A DNA stretch of 64,000 nt from Ceratodon purpureus (GCA_014871385.1 CM026424.1:15714892-15778891); one strand, 5' to 3'. Positions 47,401 through 61,383 are shown, counted from the stretch's first letter. Numbers and translations: made by a program. The notes: generated by a model not told the origin, from the letters alone.

Positions 47401-48359
47401 AATATCTTTTCCGAACGAAATTATGGATATAAATTTTGGAAGCAATAGAAATTTGAGCACAATAACTTTTCATTGAATTCTCCATAGAGGAAGACTCTAT
47501 TACTCAATAGAGTGATTTTTAATGCAAAAGATGTGTGTATGTAAGTTCCTTAAATAATTTTGCAATCAATTTTTAAATGTCATCACCAATTATTTTCAAT
47601 AAAATATATCGCAAATTCATAAAAATTGACTTTAAAAATCCACCCAAAATTAGAATTTTACTTTTTTGAAATTGAAACTTCGTATGCTTGAATGGGATTG
47701 GCTAAGAATTGAGTGATAATTTTGCAAGATAACATGGACCAATTTTATTGTATGTTATTCACAAATTTTTGAACGCCTCAAAAAGGCTTCATGTGTTTTT
47801 CTTGTAGGCGACTGTACAGTATGAAGCACTCCTTAAGATACAATCCACAACAACATTCATCTACACAAAAGACACAGTAAGTCCCACCTCGAAAACTTCC
47901 TATCCACATCTGCACGACCACAAATACATTCAAAATCAACACACTTTCACACGCTCCCCACAACTCACCCCACACAAAGACAATTTCCAAACTTCCAACT
48001 CCACTCAATCACCCAACTCATTCAACACACAACACCTCCACCAACGGAAACCTCAAAACCCCCCTGCCACGTGTAATGCCACCTCACCAAAGCCCCCAAA
48101 CCGTAGACACTGACCAACTCCAACTCACCAACGAAACCCGGAGACTACTTTTACTTTTTCAAAGTTCTTCTCAAAATACACGAGCTACTTTTACTTTTTC
48201 AAAATTCTTCTCAAAGTACACGAGCTACTTCGACAACATCCGAGAATTTGAGATGCCAAGCGTCGAATCGAACTACGGCCGGCGCAGGGAGACGAAATTC
48301 GACGCATGATGGAGACAAAAGCTTGAACGTTGTCGCAGAAGCGTCGCCGTCGTCATGTG
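47401..48359. other. Intergenic, promoter side of the Kazal gene
   Basis: AT-rich to about 47,770, then CA-rich. A 40-bp unit (CTACTTTTACTTTTTCAAA...) is repeated in tandem at 48145-48224 shortly before the Kazal start. No gene is supported. Confidence 0.5.
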
Positions 48360-50023
48360 ATGGCGATCAGCGGGCGCTTGGTGGCGTGGACGGTGGTGTT
48401 GTTGTTGTCTTTGTGTTGTGTGATTGGGAGTTATGGGATGTCGGAGGAGAATTCGTCTGTGGTGAGCCGGGACGTCGGAGTTGCGGATGTTGGATTGGTG
48501 GGGCGTGGTGAGGCTCCGTGTGGATCTCATGCTGAGGTGGGTTTTCGTGATCGGGCGCTGTTTTTGTTGGGGTGGGGGATTTTCCTATGGAATTGTGGGG
48601 TTTGGAGAGGTTGGTGGGGTGTTAGGGTTAGAGGATGGGGTGGTAGTGAATGAGTGATTTCTGATGGTTTTCTTCGGTGTTGGATTTGGGATTGAGTTAA
48701 TTTGGAATTGAGCTGATTTGGAATTGAGTTGATTTTGAAGTGAGTTGATTTGGAATTGAGTTGATTTTGAAGTGAGTTGATTTTGAATTGAGTTGGTTTG
48801 GAATTGGGTTGGTTTGGAATTGAGTTGATTTTGAAGCGAGTTGATTTTTTTTTGGGAGTTGATTTTGGATTGAGTTGATTTTGAATTGGATTGAGTTGAT
48901 TTTGAATTGAATTGAGTTGATTTTGAATTGAATTGAGTTGATTTTGAATTGTTGGTTTGAGGATGTGTTCGGGGTTTGAGCTTGAGGAGGAGGGTGGGGA
49001 ATGAGCTGCAGCGTGGGTATGTTAGTGAGGTTGTGATGGTGCGTGGAATTCAGTAGGATTTTGATTCGGTTTTTGAGCGAGAGTGGGTTTGTGCGTGTGC
49101 AGATGCGGCAGGAAGGGTACTTGAAGCAGCGAGTAGCGTCTGCTGATGGCGCCATCTCTGTGGGGACAGGTAATGATTTGATTGTATGTTTGGTTCAGTT
49201 GAAGCTGGTTAGTTATTTAATCGGAGGTGTAATTTTGGTGAGTTTGGAAAGATTACATTGGAGGCTTCGTTGTTTTATATTAATCAGTGAAGGGGTTGCA
49301 CGATTCTTTCACTGGCGTCGGGAAGTTGTGATTTTTTTTGTTCGTGTTCTGGGTAGGATGACCTAATCGTTTTGCTCTTATTCAGGGCCTTGCATTCGTC
49401 AGACAACGAAGTCGTGCCCGGTGAAGTGCTTCAGAGCTGACCCGTAAGTTGTCATGCCTTCTTAATGTTGTAAATGCTCTGATGATTTGCACGATTTGCA
49501 ATTTGTGCGATCACCGTGTGTTTTTGCATTTGCTTTTCTGTTTCTATGAGACATGAAGACTGTTGGTCATTACTGAAAGTGTGCGATATGTTTCTGTGTT
49601 TTCTGCAGGGTTTGTGGGATAGATAAGGTCACATATTGGTAAGCACCACTGCACATCTTTCATCTCCACCCCGTGATTAAGCCTTTGGGGGAATTTTAAT
49701 TTAATTTTAATCTTTTAATCATGTCAATGCATCAGAGTTTTAGTATTGATGTTCACTTACATATGTCATGAGAATGCTTCACTTTATTAATTTTATGTGT
49801 TAGACTTTGGCATAGTTACGGGCAAACTAATCTCATGAGAATGAACAGGTGTGGAGCTGCCGATGCAAATTGTGCCGGAGTAGAGGTAGCTCACGACGGA
49901 TATTGTAATCTATGGGAATCGAACACAAACATTGGCTCGTCAACAGCTGTGCAGTCTTTACAATTGGTGCACATGCTCTGGCTGGTAGTCGCAGGAATGT
50001 TTGTTGTACTGGGTTTGCTTTGA
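48360..50023 (+). CDS. Kazal-type serine protease inhibitor-like protein, membrane-tethered
   Basis: Exons 48360-48461, 49103-49169, 49386-49443, 49609-49638 and 49849-50023 join to 143 residues. Residues 1-26 are a signal peptide (MAISGRLVAWTVVLLLSLCC...). The core CPVKCFRADPVCGIDKVTYW followed by CGAADANCAGVEVAHDGYC has the Cys and Tyr pattern of plant Kazal-domain proteins. The last 20 residues (LVHMLWLVVAGMFVVLGLL) form a hydrophobic tail that could be a membrane anchor or a GPI-attachment signal. Kazal domains inhibit serine proteases outside the cell; the plant members' targets are unknown. The reactive-site loop would lie around RADP. Intron 1 contains a minisatellite. Confidence 0.88.
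48692..48955. repeat. Minisatellite in Kazal intron 1
   Basis: About fifteen imperfect copies of a 15-17 bp unit close to GAATTGAGTTGATTTT run through the first intron. Copies differ by GAATT/GAAGT and by small indels. Confidence 0.85.
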
Positions 50024-50944
50024 GTGCTGGATGTCAGGATTTTTATTCTTTTGTTCCATATTTTTAACAGGATTATTCTTTTGGCTCCAAGAAGTTTGGA
50101 GACCATTCATGTATGCTTTAGCAGGCACAGATGTTTAGGTAGTGTAGAGATTTTCGCACTTCAAGCTGTTCATGTCTTGAACACGAATCCATATCCGTTC
50201 TGCGACGAATAGGAATAAAATTTGTGTAACATTATATAGTTTATTTCCAACCAAAAGACTTTCCACTTGTGTATATTGTGTTGTTACCCACTAATGACTA
50301 ACTAGCCGTTGTGGCTCAAGTGTTTCAGACAGATACTTAATGCGGTCAAAGTCGAAGGATCAATTTTTGAGTGTAATGCATTTGTAGCGCTTTGATCAAA
50401 CTAAATGTTGATAGGTAGCGCTTGGGAGGAACTTAACAGTGGGTGCATTTATCTGCACATACATCAGATACACTTCGCTTCGTCCTGTTAACATTTAGTT
50501 TGTAGCAGAATAGGAACTGACGAGGTTCACTGGATTGTTAATCAATCCATTTCTCTTTGATCCGAGAAGTCTGCTTGACAACTTGAAAGGAGTTCAAGCT
50601 TGACAATGCTTGAGTGCAGTCGTATTCAATATCAAATAAGTCCATTCATGGTCTCATCACAAAACTTTCTTTGTACAATTTGTATCATTCTCACACAAGG
50701 CCTGTACTGATAGTTTCTAAACTGTCTTGAACAGAGGTCTCTGAATACGACCTAAGGGTGTGGGTATCTGTTTCGCAATGTCATTGTGTTACTGATAGTC
50801 CAATGACTATGCAGACTATGCAGATTATTATATGTATGAGCAGAAATTTCTGCTGCCTCTCCTTGTGCAAAGCTTCCAGAAACTCCGATTGAACGTATTA
50901 GCCAGTTAGGTTCCAGACTCGAGCAAACCCGATCAGAATGTGGG
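50024..50944. other. Intergenic between Kazal and MIC10-like genes
   Basis: Holds the 3' ends of the two convergent genes; no further gene, repeat or RNA is seen. Confidence 0.5.
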
Positions 50945-51181
50945 TTATTTTGATGGCCACTTAGGAAATGCTATCATTCTATCGCCGAGAATACGAGAGG
51001 CGTCTGCATATGCAGATCCCACACCAATACCTGCACCAAATGCAACAGCTGACCATCTCTTTGTCGGACTCCTAAATATCAATAGTGCGGCTGCTAATCC
51101 TGACATGGACCCATATATACATCGTCGGAGAGTCAAATCGAAGACCAAGTCGTATTGCTCTTCGAGCTCCATTTGTGTCAT
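50945..51181 (-). CDS. MIC10: MIC10-like MICOS subunit
   Basis: This is a single-exon frame of 78 residues. MIC10 is the small inner-membrane protein that bends the membrane at mitochondrial crista junctions within the MICOS complex. The sequence shows YDLVFDLTLRRCIYGSMSG, a first hydrophobic segment with a Gly/Ala pattern (GSMSGLAAALLIF), a short basic loop (RSPTKRW), and the second glycine-rich segment AFGAGIGVGSAYADASR, which matches the GxGxGxGxAY signature needed for MIC10 oligomerisation. Length fits plant MIC10 (70-100 residues). A further upstream non-coding exon cannot be excluded. It converges with the Kazal gene. Confidence 0.8.
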   Translation of the reverse strand: MTQMELEEQYDLVFDLTLRRCIYGSMSGLAAALLIFRSPTKRWSAVAFGAGIGVGSAYADASRILGDRMIAFPKWPSK

Positions 51182-52993
51182 TCGCCGCGGCTTTGCAACG
51201 TCTTTGTTCTTTGGACCATCTGCATTGTAGAAGGATTTATTTCAAACTGCCAGTGTGGTATTTTCACAACTTTGTCACGAACAAAACAAGGCAGAGAACT
51301 AGACTTTCAAAGCTGGAGAAGAGTTCTAGATTAAGACCGTAACAGATCTTATGCCTTGCTTATTTCTTACTAACAGCTTCTGATTCCAGAAACATAATCG
51401 GATTAAAAAATGGGTGTCTTCACCCTTAGCAAGTTTTGGCCATTCATCCGGAATCTTTTGGTTGGAAATTTATTATCCACCCTTATAACCATGTTATACA
51501 TCACTGAAATTAAAATTCTCAGATATTAAGTTGATATCTTTTCGAACCTGGCATTGTGGGTCAGCCCCTCCAACAATCAGACAGTCAGGTACAATGCTGG
51601 TCCACCCGTGTTGAGTAAGACGATCAATTTCATTAACGCATTGCATGTGCTTCCTCGTGGTTTACAATTCTGCAACCCTGCAATGATTGGGACAATTTGC
51701 AACGCGGCAAATGAGGTTTAAGTCATACATTGCTGTTTCATTACAAGAATCTGCAACAACCTAAACAGTGATCCAAAGCCACCAAATTAGGTGTGTGGCC
51801 AGACATGGTGATGAACGAAAGGATGCCAGACTACGTTCACCTAGAATATATCAAAGCTGAAACTAGACAGATAGTGGAAATCTCATTTACCTTACTGCTT
51901 GCAAAAGATGTTGAATCTAAACAGAGATTTAACATTATTGAGGACCACACATGTTTTGGTTATGCTCGAATGATGTGGAAAGACAATGCGGCTTCTTCAT
52001 CGTTTCGGAGATTTGTCCAAGTTGTGAGGTTTCCATGTCCTGTATTTTTCTCGTGGCCTCCAGTGAAAGCTGTCGCACATCAGGGGCGCTGAAGTGAGCG
52101 TGATGAACCCCATTTGTGGTAGAAGGACAAAATCGTGGGGTGGATATTCTGGGGTTCTGGACAAAACGGTTCAACTCAAGTCGTGACTCCTTGTGACGTT
52201 AGGAGGCGATCGAACCAACTGATCAACGTTTACCCATGTGACTTAAATGAGCAAGGTTGGCAAGAAGAGGAGTTCTTCGTTTCTGCACCAGACATTCGTC
52301 CATTTTCGATCATGGTACAGGTGACGAAGAGTCACAATGAAAAGAAAGAGACTAGCATCCCAACACTCTGCCCAGGCTTCTATCTCCAGTCTGAGGTTTT
52401 CCAAATGGCGCTTCCGTAGTGGCACCCACTCCTCCCAAATCTGACATGGCAAGCAGAGATAGGGGAAGCTTGAATAGTAAATCAATCTCATGCTTCTTCC
52501 CAAGGGGTTTGAATCCACACCTCTCTGTCTCTCACTAGCTGGGTCCTTCCCAGGCCCACCTTCAACCTGCTCTCAAGCGACAGAAGATGTGCCATCATTG
52601 TGATGGGCCTTGCTCTTGGGCTGGCAGATCTCACTTGTTGAGCCTCTGCTGGCTGGCAGTGTTGCCCCTTTAAGATATTGCACACAATCCACCAATTGTT
52701 CTGAAATTCAGCGAATTTTATTGCGTACCAATCAGAAAAATATGTGTAGCAGCGTTGAATTTGGTGGATTGTGGAGATATGTGTGCCGGCGCGGATATGA
52801 TACGTGATTAATCCAGTGGCGTCAATCACCGTCAGCACATTTGATGTAGCACTCCACGATGCTCAGCATATTGATTTAAGGTCATCATAATACTGATTTA
52901 GGGTCATCATAGCACTGATTTAGGGGGGAAAAAAGATAGCTGGTAAGAAAATGCCGTAACCAACAGCTTTAATGTAGAAGAAGAGTTGCAGGC
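51182..52993. other. Intergenic between MIC10-like and RING genes
   Basis: Open frames at 51793-52092 and 52135-52419 match nothing recognisable. A tRNA B-box-like GGTTTGAATCC sits near 52504 without a convincing element around it. Three units of about 22 bp containing TGATTTAGGGTCATCAT lie at about 52870-52925, 70 bp before the RING start. Confidence 0.45.
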
Positions 52994-55646
52994 ATGGCAA
53001 CACAATTGCCTGGGGCGGATAATCAGAGCAGCACGGAACAAGGCCCCCAAATTTCTGGTCCTGAGTCAGAAACATCAGTTTCAAGACATGTAGATTTGAA
53101 CCTCAATCTTTCAACTCCAATTCCAACTTACAATCCATATATGCTAATGCAACAAGTGGGGCCACAGAACTACCCTACATACCAAATTGCGGACTCTCAA
53201 CAACAACACTACGACCAGCAAGGTTACGTACCTGGTATACATGGAACAAGTTTGTACACAGCACCTCAAGAAGTGCACTATGGTTACCAAGGATACCATC
53301 CACCAGTGCAAGAACAGATGCAAGGATATACGGAGCTTCAGCAACAAAATTACATGCAACAAGCTGCTGAGGGTTACGTTCAGGGAGGGCAGACTGCATT
53401 TGAGACCAGGCATCAAGGGCCGATGCAACGAATATTACCTCGACGATTGCCCCATGTGAGGCAAAGGATCAGGAGACGGAACAGAACAAATAGGACGCAC
53501 ATTTCCCATATCCATTCTGTTGCTGCAGATATGGCGTATAACAACCGGGAACATAGCACTGCTACCAGCATTACAGGTACTTGTCACCTGTAGAACATTG
53601 CTTTCTCTACCAGACAGATCTCATGTAGCACATCAAGATTCCGATGGGAGTCATTTAGGTCAGCACAATACCTGAAGAGAGGTGAGGTATGCAATGCAGG
53701 ATTTCTTTTTGCGTTGATACTTGGTGAGCCTGCTTGATATATTTTCGCTTTCTAAATAGGGTGTATAGGTGATGCGCCAGCATTTTGTTTTTGGACATAT
53801 TGTAGAATTGCAAAGTGCAAAACGTGTGTGATACGTGAACATTTCGTTGATTGAATGAATTTTCCAGGGTCGGTGACTAGTGGACCCATCTTACAAACTC
53901 CTGTGGAAATTGAAGGGAGCCAAGAGAGACTCTCTCGATTGACTTCAGCCGTAACAGCAATGGAAGAGTCGTCAGGCATAGGGGAGAATTTCGAGTGCAA
54001 CATTTGCTTCCAGAAGGCGAATGAAGCAGTGGTTACATGTTGTGGTCATCTCTTCTGTTGGCCATGCCTATACAGATGGTTACATGTGCATTCTTACCAT
54101 AAAGAGTGTCCAGTCTGCAAAGGGGCCATAGCTGAGTACAGCATTACGCCAATTTATGGGCGAGAAAATGCCCTAGCTTCAGCTCGGATGCAGGGAGCAC
54201 TAGGGTCGGAGAGAATACCACCACGCCCCGCGGCAAGGAGAATAGAGAGCGCAAGGCAGCAGAGAGAGAGGGAAGAGCGCGAGCGTGAACGGGAAATTCG
54301 AGAAGCAGAAGCCAGGGAGAGAACTAACCTAGAACGTGTGCAGGTCGCAGAAATTGAACAAGCAGCCACCGAAATTGAAGAAGAGGGTGAACCACGAGCA
54401 CCTGGTGCTGAAGCCCCAACTTCTGAGTCCATACCCCAACGAGGAGAAGATGCTCCTCAGGAAGGTGCAGAAACGGCAGCAAGATTGCAAGATATCGAAC
54501 GTGATGTGAACCAGTTGGACAGAGAGGCAAACGATCCAACTGAACACTCACAAAGCGGTTATTTGCAACGAAGATTAGCTTTCAGACGAGAGCAGCTGAG
54601 GCAAGCTCTAGCAAACTCTAGGTATAGTGCTGCCATAAATCAAAATACAGGGGCAAGAGGCACAGAAAGACAACAAATGCTGGCAGCCACTGCACTTCTC
54701 TCACAAGAGTGGGAGCATATAATTAACGGCAGCCGTCTTGTTGTGGATCCAACACAGGTAACTCATACAACCTGCAGAACATAGGAGATGCTAGGACATC
54801 AGAAACTTCAGTCTTCCCTTGTACTTTCCATGTTACAATGACCTTATCACAACACATATTTTAAGGCGTCTTTGAGAATATGAACTAGTACATAACATGC
54901 AGCATTGAACTTGCTTAAATACTTGCAACAATGACTTGATTAATAAATCAACCAGGCCAAAAAGAATTGGTGATATTCGTCAAAGATTTACCTGCTTTAT
55001 TCTAAAACCAGATTGTTCTTTGCAGGCCGCAGCATGGTTGGCATCAATGCATGCACGGCTAGCAAACATGGAGGGAAATATGGAGCCCAATTCTGATGCT
55101 GCGCAACAAAGGAGGCAGATGATAGCTTCGGCCGTCTCTCAACTGTCTCAACAACCACAAGAGGAATCCGTAAATCGCTTGGCAGTCCATCCCTCCCAAG
55201 TATCGGATTGGATCACAACCATGCGCACCCGCCTTAACAACATCGAACAAATCATGCAGAACTTGGAGCGTCCCATTGGAGGAAACCAAATGCCACAATC
55301 AACCAACGCTCCCGAATCAGGAAACCCTAATACACTCCAGCTTGCTGATACTGAGGACCTACACTCAAATGAATTATTTGCTGAGCTAAATGCAACAGCA
55401 ACGCCACAGGAAATTGCCTCTGGTTCTGAGCGAGGTCCTGATCCCGTTGCAGCATTGAATGTCGCTGATGAAAATGAGAGAAGCCCCGAGAGGATTGTGC
55501 CAGAGGCTCACGTTGTTAGAAGGTCAAGGAGGAGACGGGAACATGGTGAGGAGGCTTCACATGTGGTTGCCCAGGAGGAAGGGGCAGAAGCACCTCACGA
55601 AGAACAGGTGCCGGTGACCCGCAAACGAAGGAGGCGGTTGGATTGA
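52994..55646 (+). CDS. RING-HC E3 ubiquitin ligase with long coiled-coil tail
   Basis: Exons 52994-53576, 53868-54757 and 55026-55646 join to 697 residues. The N-terminus (1-195) is Gln/Tyr/Pro-rich and low in complexity. A C3HC4 RING lies at residues 238-278 (CNIC...CCGHLFCWPCLYRWL...CPVC) with all eight metal ligands: C238, C241, C253, H255, C258, C261, C275, C278. This RING is closest to the RMA/RNF5/RNF185 type, but the protein lacks their C-terminal membrane anchor. Instead it has a charged Arg/Glu-rich coiled coil (about 320-380), acidic linkers and a basic C-terminus (RKRRRRLD) that could be a nuclear signal. The RING should bind an E2 and transfer ubiquitin; the substrate is unknown. 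Confidence 0.88.
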
Positions 55647-56731
55647 TGCTAAATGAATTCTTAAAACAGCAGAATTACCTATGAGTCTTTGCTTGGCTTT
55701 TATCATTGCTCACAGATACAGATTAGATAGATCCTTCTAATCTATATTACATTCAAGGTGGAAAGCCAACCCCCAAACTTTCTCAATTTAATAGAGAAGT
55801 GGTATAACCTAGTTAGATTCTAACAGAAGGTCATCTCTGTGTAGCATCGAAGGTCGTGAAAGAGGTGTATGAAGGTTGAGTTTACATACCCTAACCATCA
55901 GGCAGGTGCTTTAGTGTTACTTTTTTAGACCACTTCCAAAGGTCTAATTGCCAATTCGAACCCTGCAATTTGTCATTGAATGCTGATAATGCATAAGTTA
56001 TTTCATTACTGCAATGAAAATTTCTGATCCTATGACAATCAACTAAGCCCATCGTGTCCACTCACGTTAAATACATGGGCATTCTAACACAGATAAAATT
56101 AACTCTTTCCTGTTCCGAGAGAGTTCTACAGCATATGCCTGCTCAGATACCGTGGCAGGACATCCCAACACTATCAATTTTGTTTTCTATACAAGTTACG
56201 GTTTCTACTTTGCGTCAGTCGTATAAGATTAAGATAACATCTTAGAACTAAGTTAGTATACACCTGAGAACTACAGCTTGAAATAATCTAACAAGAAACA
56301 GAAAACACGAAAAATCTCTAGTTAGCACATACCAGAAGCTTAAGACATACGCACTAATGCTCCTGCCTTAAGAAAAGGAATCCAAAGCGTTGAAACCAAT
56401 AATAATGAATCAATTTGATGCAAGTACTCAACACAATTGTAAATGGCACAACTCTAGACATGAAAATGGTCACAGATGCTACTGTATGCAATGTGGATAA
56501 ACAATCACACGTAGTGTAACCTCTATACACTCAAAAATGGCATGTTTATTTCCATTGTACTCTTTTGAACTTAAAAAATAATCGACAAAAACGGCTTACT
56601 GCAGGAATCTGCACTCAGGTAGCTTCAATTGCCGCACTTTTGGGCACATAACCCTACTACTAGCTCTCCATATTCCCTTCATTGATGAAGAAAAACATAT
56701 TCAAGTTCTATGCATTAATGATGTGAACCTC
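55647..56731. other. Intergenic between convergent RING and isopropylmalate isomerase genes
   Basis: Contains the 3' flanks of both genes. No other gene or repeat is supported. Confidence 0.5.
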
Positions 56732-59700
56732 TTACAAAAATTCACGAGGATCCGTAACAAAGCCAGTGAGTGCAGAGGCTGCGGCAGTATAGGGTGAAGC
56801 AAGATAAATTTGCCCCTCTTTGTGTCCCATTCGCCCCGGGAAGTTGCGATTAGTGGTTGAAACACAAACCTGCAAACATATCATCAGAGGATATCAGCTA
56901 AAAAACTGCTCCGCACATAAATGTGTTCCGGGCAACAAGCAGAAGTATAAACACGGATCACCGCAATGTTTGGGTAAGAGCATCAAGCACGGACACTTAG
57001 AAACCACATAGGAAGTACCTGAGGATCGTTCATGCGAGCATAGGTGTCACGAGGGCCACCCAGGCAAGCAGCACACGAGGGTGACGCAGGAGTATCACAA
57101 CCTGCTTGCTCGAAGATTTCTGCACAAGTCTTGCCATCAGTTCCAGGGACTGGCAAAGAGTACAGGTCCATCCACACCTTTTGTGTAGCAGGCACGAGGA
57201 ACGTTGGCACCTTCACTTTTTGGCCCTGTCATAGAAATGTATAAATTAGTACTTTCAACACTCAATTATACAAACATGACTGCGAAGTTACAATGAAAAG
57301 TGCAGCATAGAATTTGGCATGTGTTTAATAACTCACTGATATAGCCAAAAGTTCTGCAGCAGCGATAAAATCTTCGGTCTTTCCACCAGTGCATGATCCA
57401 ATATATACACGATCGATCTTCACGTCCTTACATTCTCGAGCCAAACCCCGATTGTCGGGAGAATGTGGCTGTCAAAGCAACAGACATCTAATCAGAAAGC
57501 AGCATCAATTGAATCTCGTCGTTACACTTGCCAAAATCAATCATTATTGGTGCAGACATGCACTCAAGAGATCGACCAATCTACTAGGACAAACAATTAT
57601 TTGAAAGATAGCCACATAGATGGTTTTCACAACACACAGGAGCCAAGGCCTTCAACAAACCTTAGCAACAACAGGCTCCAGCTTCGAAACATCAAATCTA
57701 TATTCCTGGAAGAAACTGCACATTACAACTCGAATGTTCAGAAGTAGAGATTCACCCAAAATAGATAGGATCCCAAAAACCCACAGAACAAATATCGTTT
57801 AAATTTTTTTGCAATGTATGCAAACCTAAACAAAATACGGTGCCATGTTCAAAGCGTTGCACTGAAGATGAACGATACCAAGAACACAAGCCAAATAAAG
57901 ATCGCTCGCCAGCATGAAATCAAGCACAAATAAAGTGCAGTTCGTTTACCTAGCGTTTCCATCACTGGTAAAAGTTTGATACGGTTTTGAGGTCTTCCCT
58001 TCCAAGTACTTGGCGGTAGTAGCATCGGCAGGAACAACACCGTTCTTGCCACCAGCCTCTACAACCATGTTACATAAGGTCATTCTGTCCTCCATCTACA
58101 TACCCCACAGCTATCAATTGTAAGGAACTACCACAAACAAACACATCGTAAAGTGCCTCGAGTCTTACGTCAAAAAGAGGAGACCTTGTGATTACTAAGA
58201 CAGTAGTGCAAAACAGACCCAACAACCCTCTGGAAGAAATCGATTAAGCGGCGTCATAAGAGAAGCTGTGAAACAAAAGGGTCCACATAGATGCAGACCA
58301 ATAAGAGGAAAGAACTCGTTGATAAACTGTAGATGAAGGAGAAATGTGGCATGACACCCATGCCAACCAGTGCCAATTAAACCTTAAAAAGATTAGTAAG
58401 TGAAGCTTTTGATCAATATATGTGCCCCATATAACTCGCTCAACCGATGCCACAGTGCAAATTAAGCTTCAGAACAACTAACCGTCATAGCTTCGACGGC
58501 TGTGCCAACAAACTCCATCGCCCGGTAGGTTGCTCCCGCCACTGAGATTTCACCAATAATCTGAAAACATAAAATCACTTGGATCAACGGGACATTCATA
58601 GTACCTAATGCAGCACACCCCTACCTTAAATTTCATTATGCAAAATGGACTAATGCACTTCAAAAAATAACATAACAATACCTGCAAGATAAGATCCTTG
58701 GCTAGCAAATGCTTTGGCATCTCCCCATCGAGTACAAACCTCAAAGTTGGTGGAACCTGCAAGAAAAATCACATACAATTACTTACACCAATGCTAATAC
58801 CTTCGAAATTTCCGACAAGAACTGCATACCTATATCTATTAGTATACAGATACATGTGTAAGAATATCCACTACATTCAGACTAGGTTACGTAAAAGTTT
58901 CCTGAGTACAGGTTAGAGAAATCAAGCGCACCTTTAGCAGAAGTTTTCCAGTACCCATAATAAAGCCTGCATCAGTGTTACCAATTCCAGTTGCAAACTG
59001 ACCAAACGCTCCAGCATTGCAAGTATGGGAATCCGTGCCGAAGAGAACCTACATCCAAAAGGTCCAAAATTTTAGAACACTAAAAGTCACTATTGCTGGT
59101 ACAAACATAATACGATCAATACGCCATATACTGTAACTTTCCTCACACAAGAGCACAAAGATTTGAGAATACCTCTCCTGGGCGGCAATGACCCTCTTGC
59201 GCAAGAGCCACGTGGCAAACTCCCTTATAGTCGGGGTTGGCCTGCATAAGTTAAGTACATTTGGCATCAGATCAGCTGTTTGAGTCGCCTGCCGAAATTA
59301 CATCATAAATACTGAAAATACAATTCCTTCCAAACATAGCGTGAGCTTCCAAATGGACGAGACCAGGCTAATAACATAACGATACATATGAGACTATGTC
59401 TGACACAGTAGACACAGATGCTGTATAGAGTCAGAATGCACATATCGTGACGTTGTAAACTAATTCGCGAAGAAAAAACAAAGGAGTGAATACGCACCCG
59501 AAAGTTGCTCCTGTCTGTGATGTCGTAGAAATACTTGATGTCTTGCTCTTGAGCAAAGTCACGCAGAATATCCACATTCCTGTTAGCTCGTTCATCTGAT
59601 GTGAAGATGTAATGATCGGGAATGAGAACTATCTTTTCACGATCCCATACCTGCTCATCAGACAGAATATAATCAATTCGTTGGGTGAACGTCAACAAAC

Positions 59701-61228
59701 AGCTGATGGACTTCAAAGGGACTTTCTGTTGTAGTGAACCAACACTAGAGTTGTCGTGAACTCCCCACTTCAGAAGCTTAAGTCATGTCTACCGATGAGA
59801 ATTTATGTATGTTCAAAGTTCACAGCCTGACATCATCTTTGTATACGTATAGCCATCCTTAATAACAGGGATTTTTCAGTTCAAGTGATGATAAGGAGCA
59901 TAATTGTTCCTGATCTTGCAGCTGCCACGTTACACACCTTGGCATTTTGACCGAATTCCTTCTTGAAGATACCAATGGTCCCGGGGCCGCAGACATCATG
60001 AGTCATAAGAACATCAGCCTTCACCCACACGTTCTCTCCTGGTGTGAGCTTGGTCTTTTCAGACGCATTCGCCAGAATTTTCTCAGTGGCTGTCATGGCA
60101 TGTTTCACCTGAAGCAAAAAGGGTTAACCGGGAGCAGTGAGCAATCAAGGCACTTAAACGAAACTGGTCGTCAAAAAAAATCGTAGTAACTTGATTCTAA
60201 AAATGATTTTGCGCACGCTCCACAACGAGCGATGCCAACAATCATCGAGCCAGGGTTTAACACCGACCAAGGTTAATATGAGACAATCCCGCTTTCACAA
60301 TAAAAATGAACAACGCTAACTTCTGCCAATGGTCACGCTACTGGTCGTCCGCTTATAAAAACGGATAGACCTGACAATTTTCTATACCGTCGCTCAAAGT
60401 CAGCAGCCAATGCCTTTCGAACGCAGGAATTTGCACTTCAACTTCAAACCTCACTCTTTCACACATTCCTCTGATCATCGCAACAGCTAAATAAAAGAAT
60501 CCATCTGCCACTGCCTTCCAACCACTTTACATTCCAATCCCTTCCTCCAACAACCTAAAATCACGAGAAATTATTCCACCAATCCCTAGAGCCATCGAGT
60601 CGCCAATTCGAACTGAACAAAGGCTATTCCAAAATCACTCGAAGAAAATCAAAATCCCTCCCTCTCCGAAACACCATTCCCAAACCATCAAAGAATTCAC
60701 AAACTTACAGCTCCAGTAGAGGCAGGCGACCGCGACTGATTCTGCGGAGGAGCCATTACCGCACGCACTCGCATCTCACGCTGCGTAGCCACGGAAATCA
60801 CCTTCGGCGCAGCCGCAACAGAAACACGGCTGCCGTAAAACCCTGAACCCGACGCCAGTGAACCGCCATCTCTCTGCAACAACAACAACAACGAACATCC
60901 ATCCATTCACCTCCAAATCCTCCGTATCCTCCTCCCGAAACCACACCTCCACTCCACATTCCCCCACACTCAATCCCGCTCCCGCCACTCCAATTCACCA
61001 CTCCCGCACACAAAAAAATTCACCAAACCTCACGAAACCTCACAAAAACTCACTAAAACTCACCAAAAATCCCCTCACACGCTAAAAAATCCGTAATACA
61101 ACTCCTACCAATCCCTAACACGAAACAAACCCTGGAATCACGAATGCGCACCAGGAACAAACGCTGCGAAAGAGACGACTTACCAGAGAAGAGGAAAGCG
61201 CCGGGTGATGCGCCACAGCGGTCGCCAT
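56732..61228 (-). CDS. IIL1: 3-isopropylmalate dehydratase large subunit, plastid
   Basis: Thirteen exons join to 516 residues: 61184-61228, 60709-60873, 59938-60108, 59498-59650, 59173-59241, 58932-59048, 58682-58756, 58483-58560, 57950-58095, 57661-57715, 57337-57468, 57019-57225 and 56732-56869. The enzyme isomerises 2- to 3-isopropylmalate in leucine synthesis in the chloroplast, with a separate small subunit; in plants the same large subunit also serves methionine-chain elongation. Residues 1 to about 68 form a transit peptide. Aconitase-fold motifs are [33 protein letters not shown] and [15 protein letters not shown], and the 4Fe-4S ligands are C384 (IGSCTGG), C453 and C456 ([10 protein letters not shown]). 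The gene is intact and of normal length. The exon at 57661 uses an acceptor ten bases upstream of a second AG, the only choice that keeps frame. Confidence 0.96.
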
Positions 61229-61383
61229 GGAAACCAGAGCGTAAACTCGACGACGCCAATCCGAAGTTAGCTCCAGAAGAAGCGCAACACGCTAGCTCGC
61301 GAAGGCGCAGCAACTGACCAACACACACACACACACTCACACAGACACAGAAACAAACAACAAAAACAACATCACTGAAGAAT

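Noticed and set aside
52440-52640. tRNA-derived SINE
   Set aside because: GGTTTGAATCC resembles a B box, but there is no convincing A box at the right spacing, no tail and no target duplication.
61318-61350. CA microsatellite as a regulatory element
   Set aside because: Simple dinucleotide run with no further structure.
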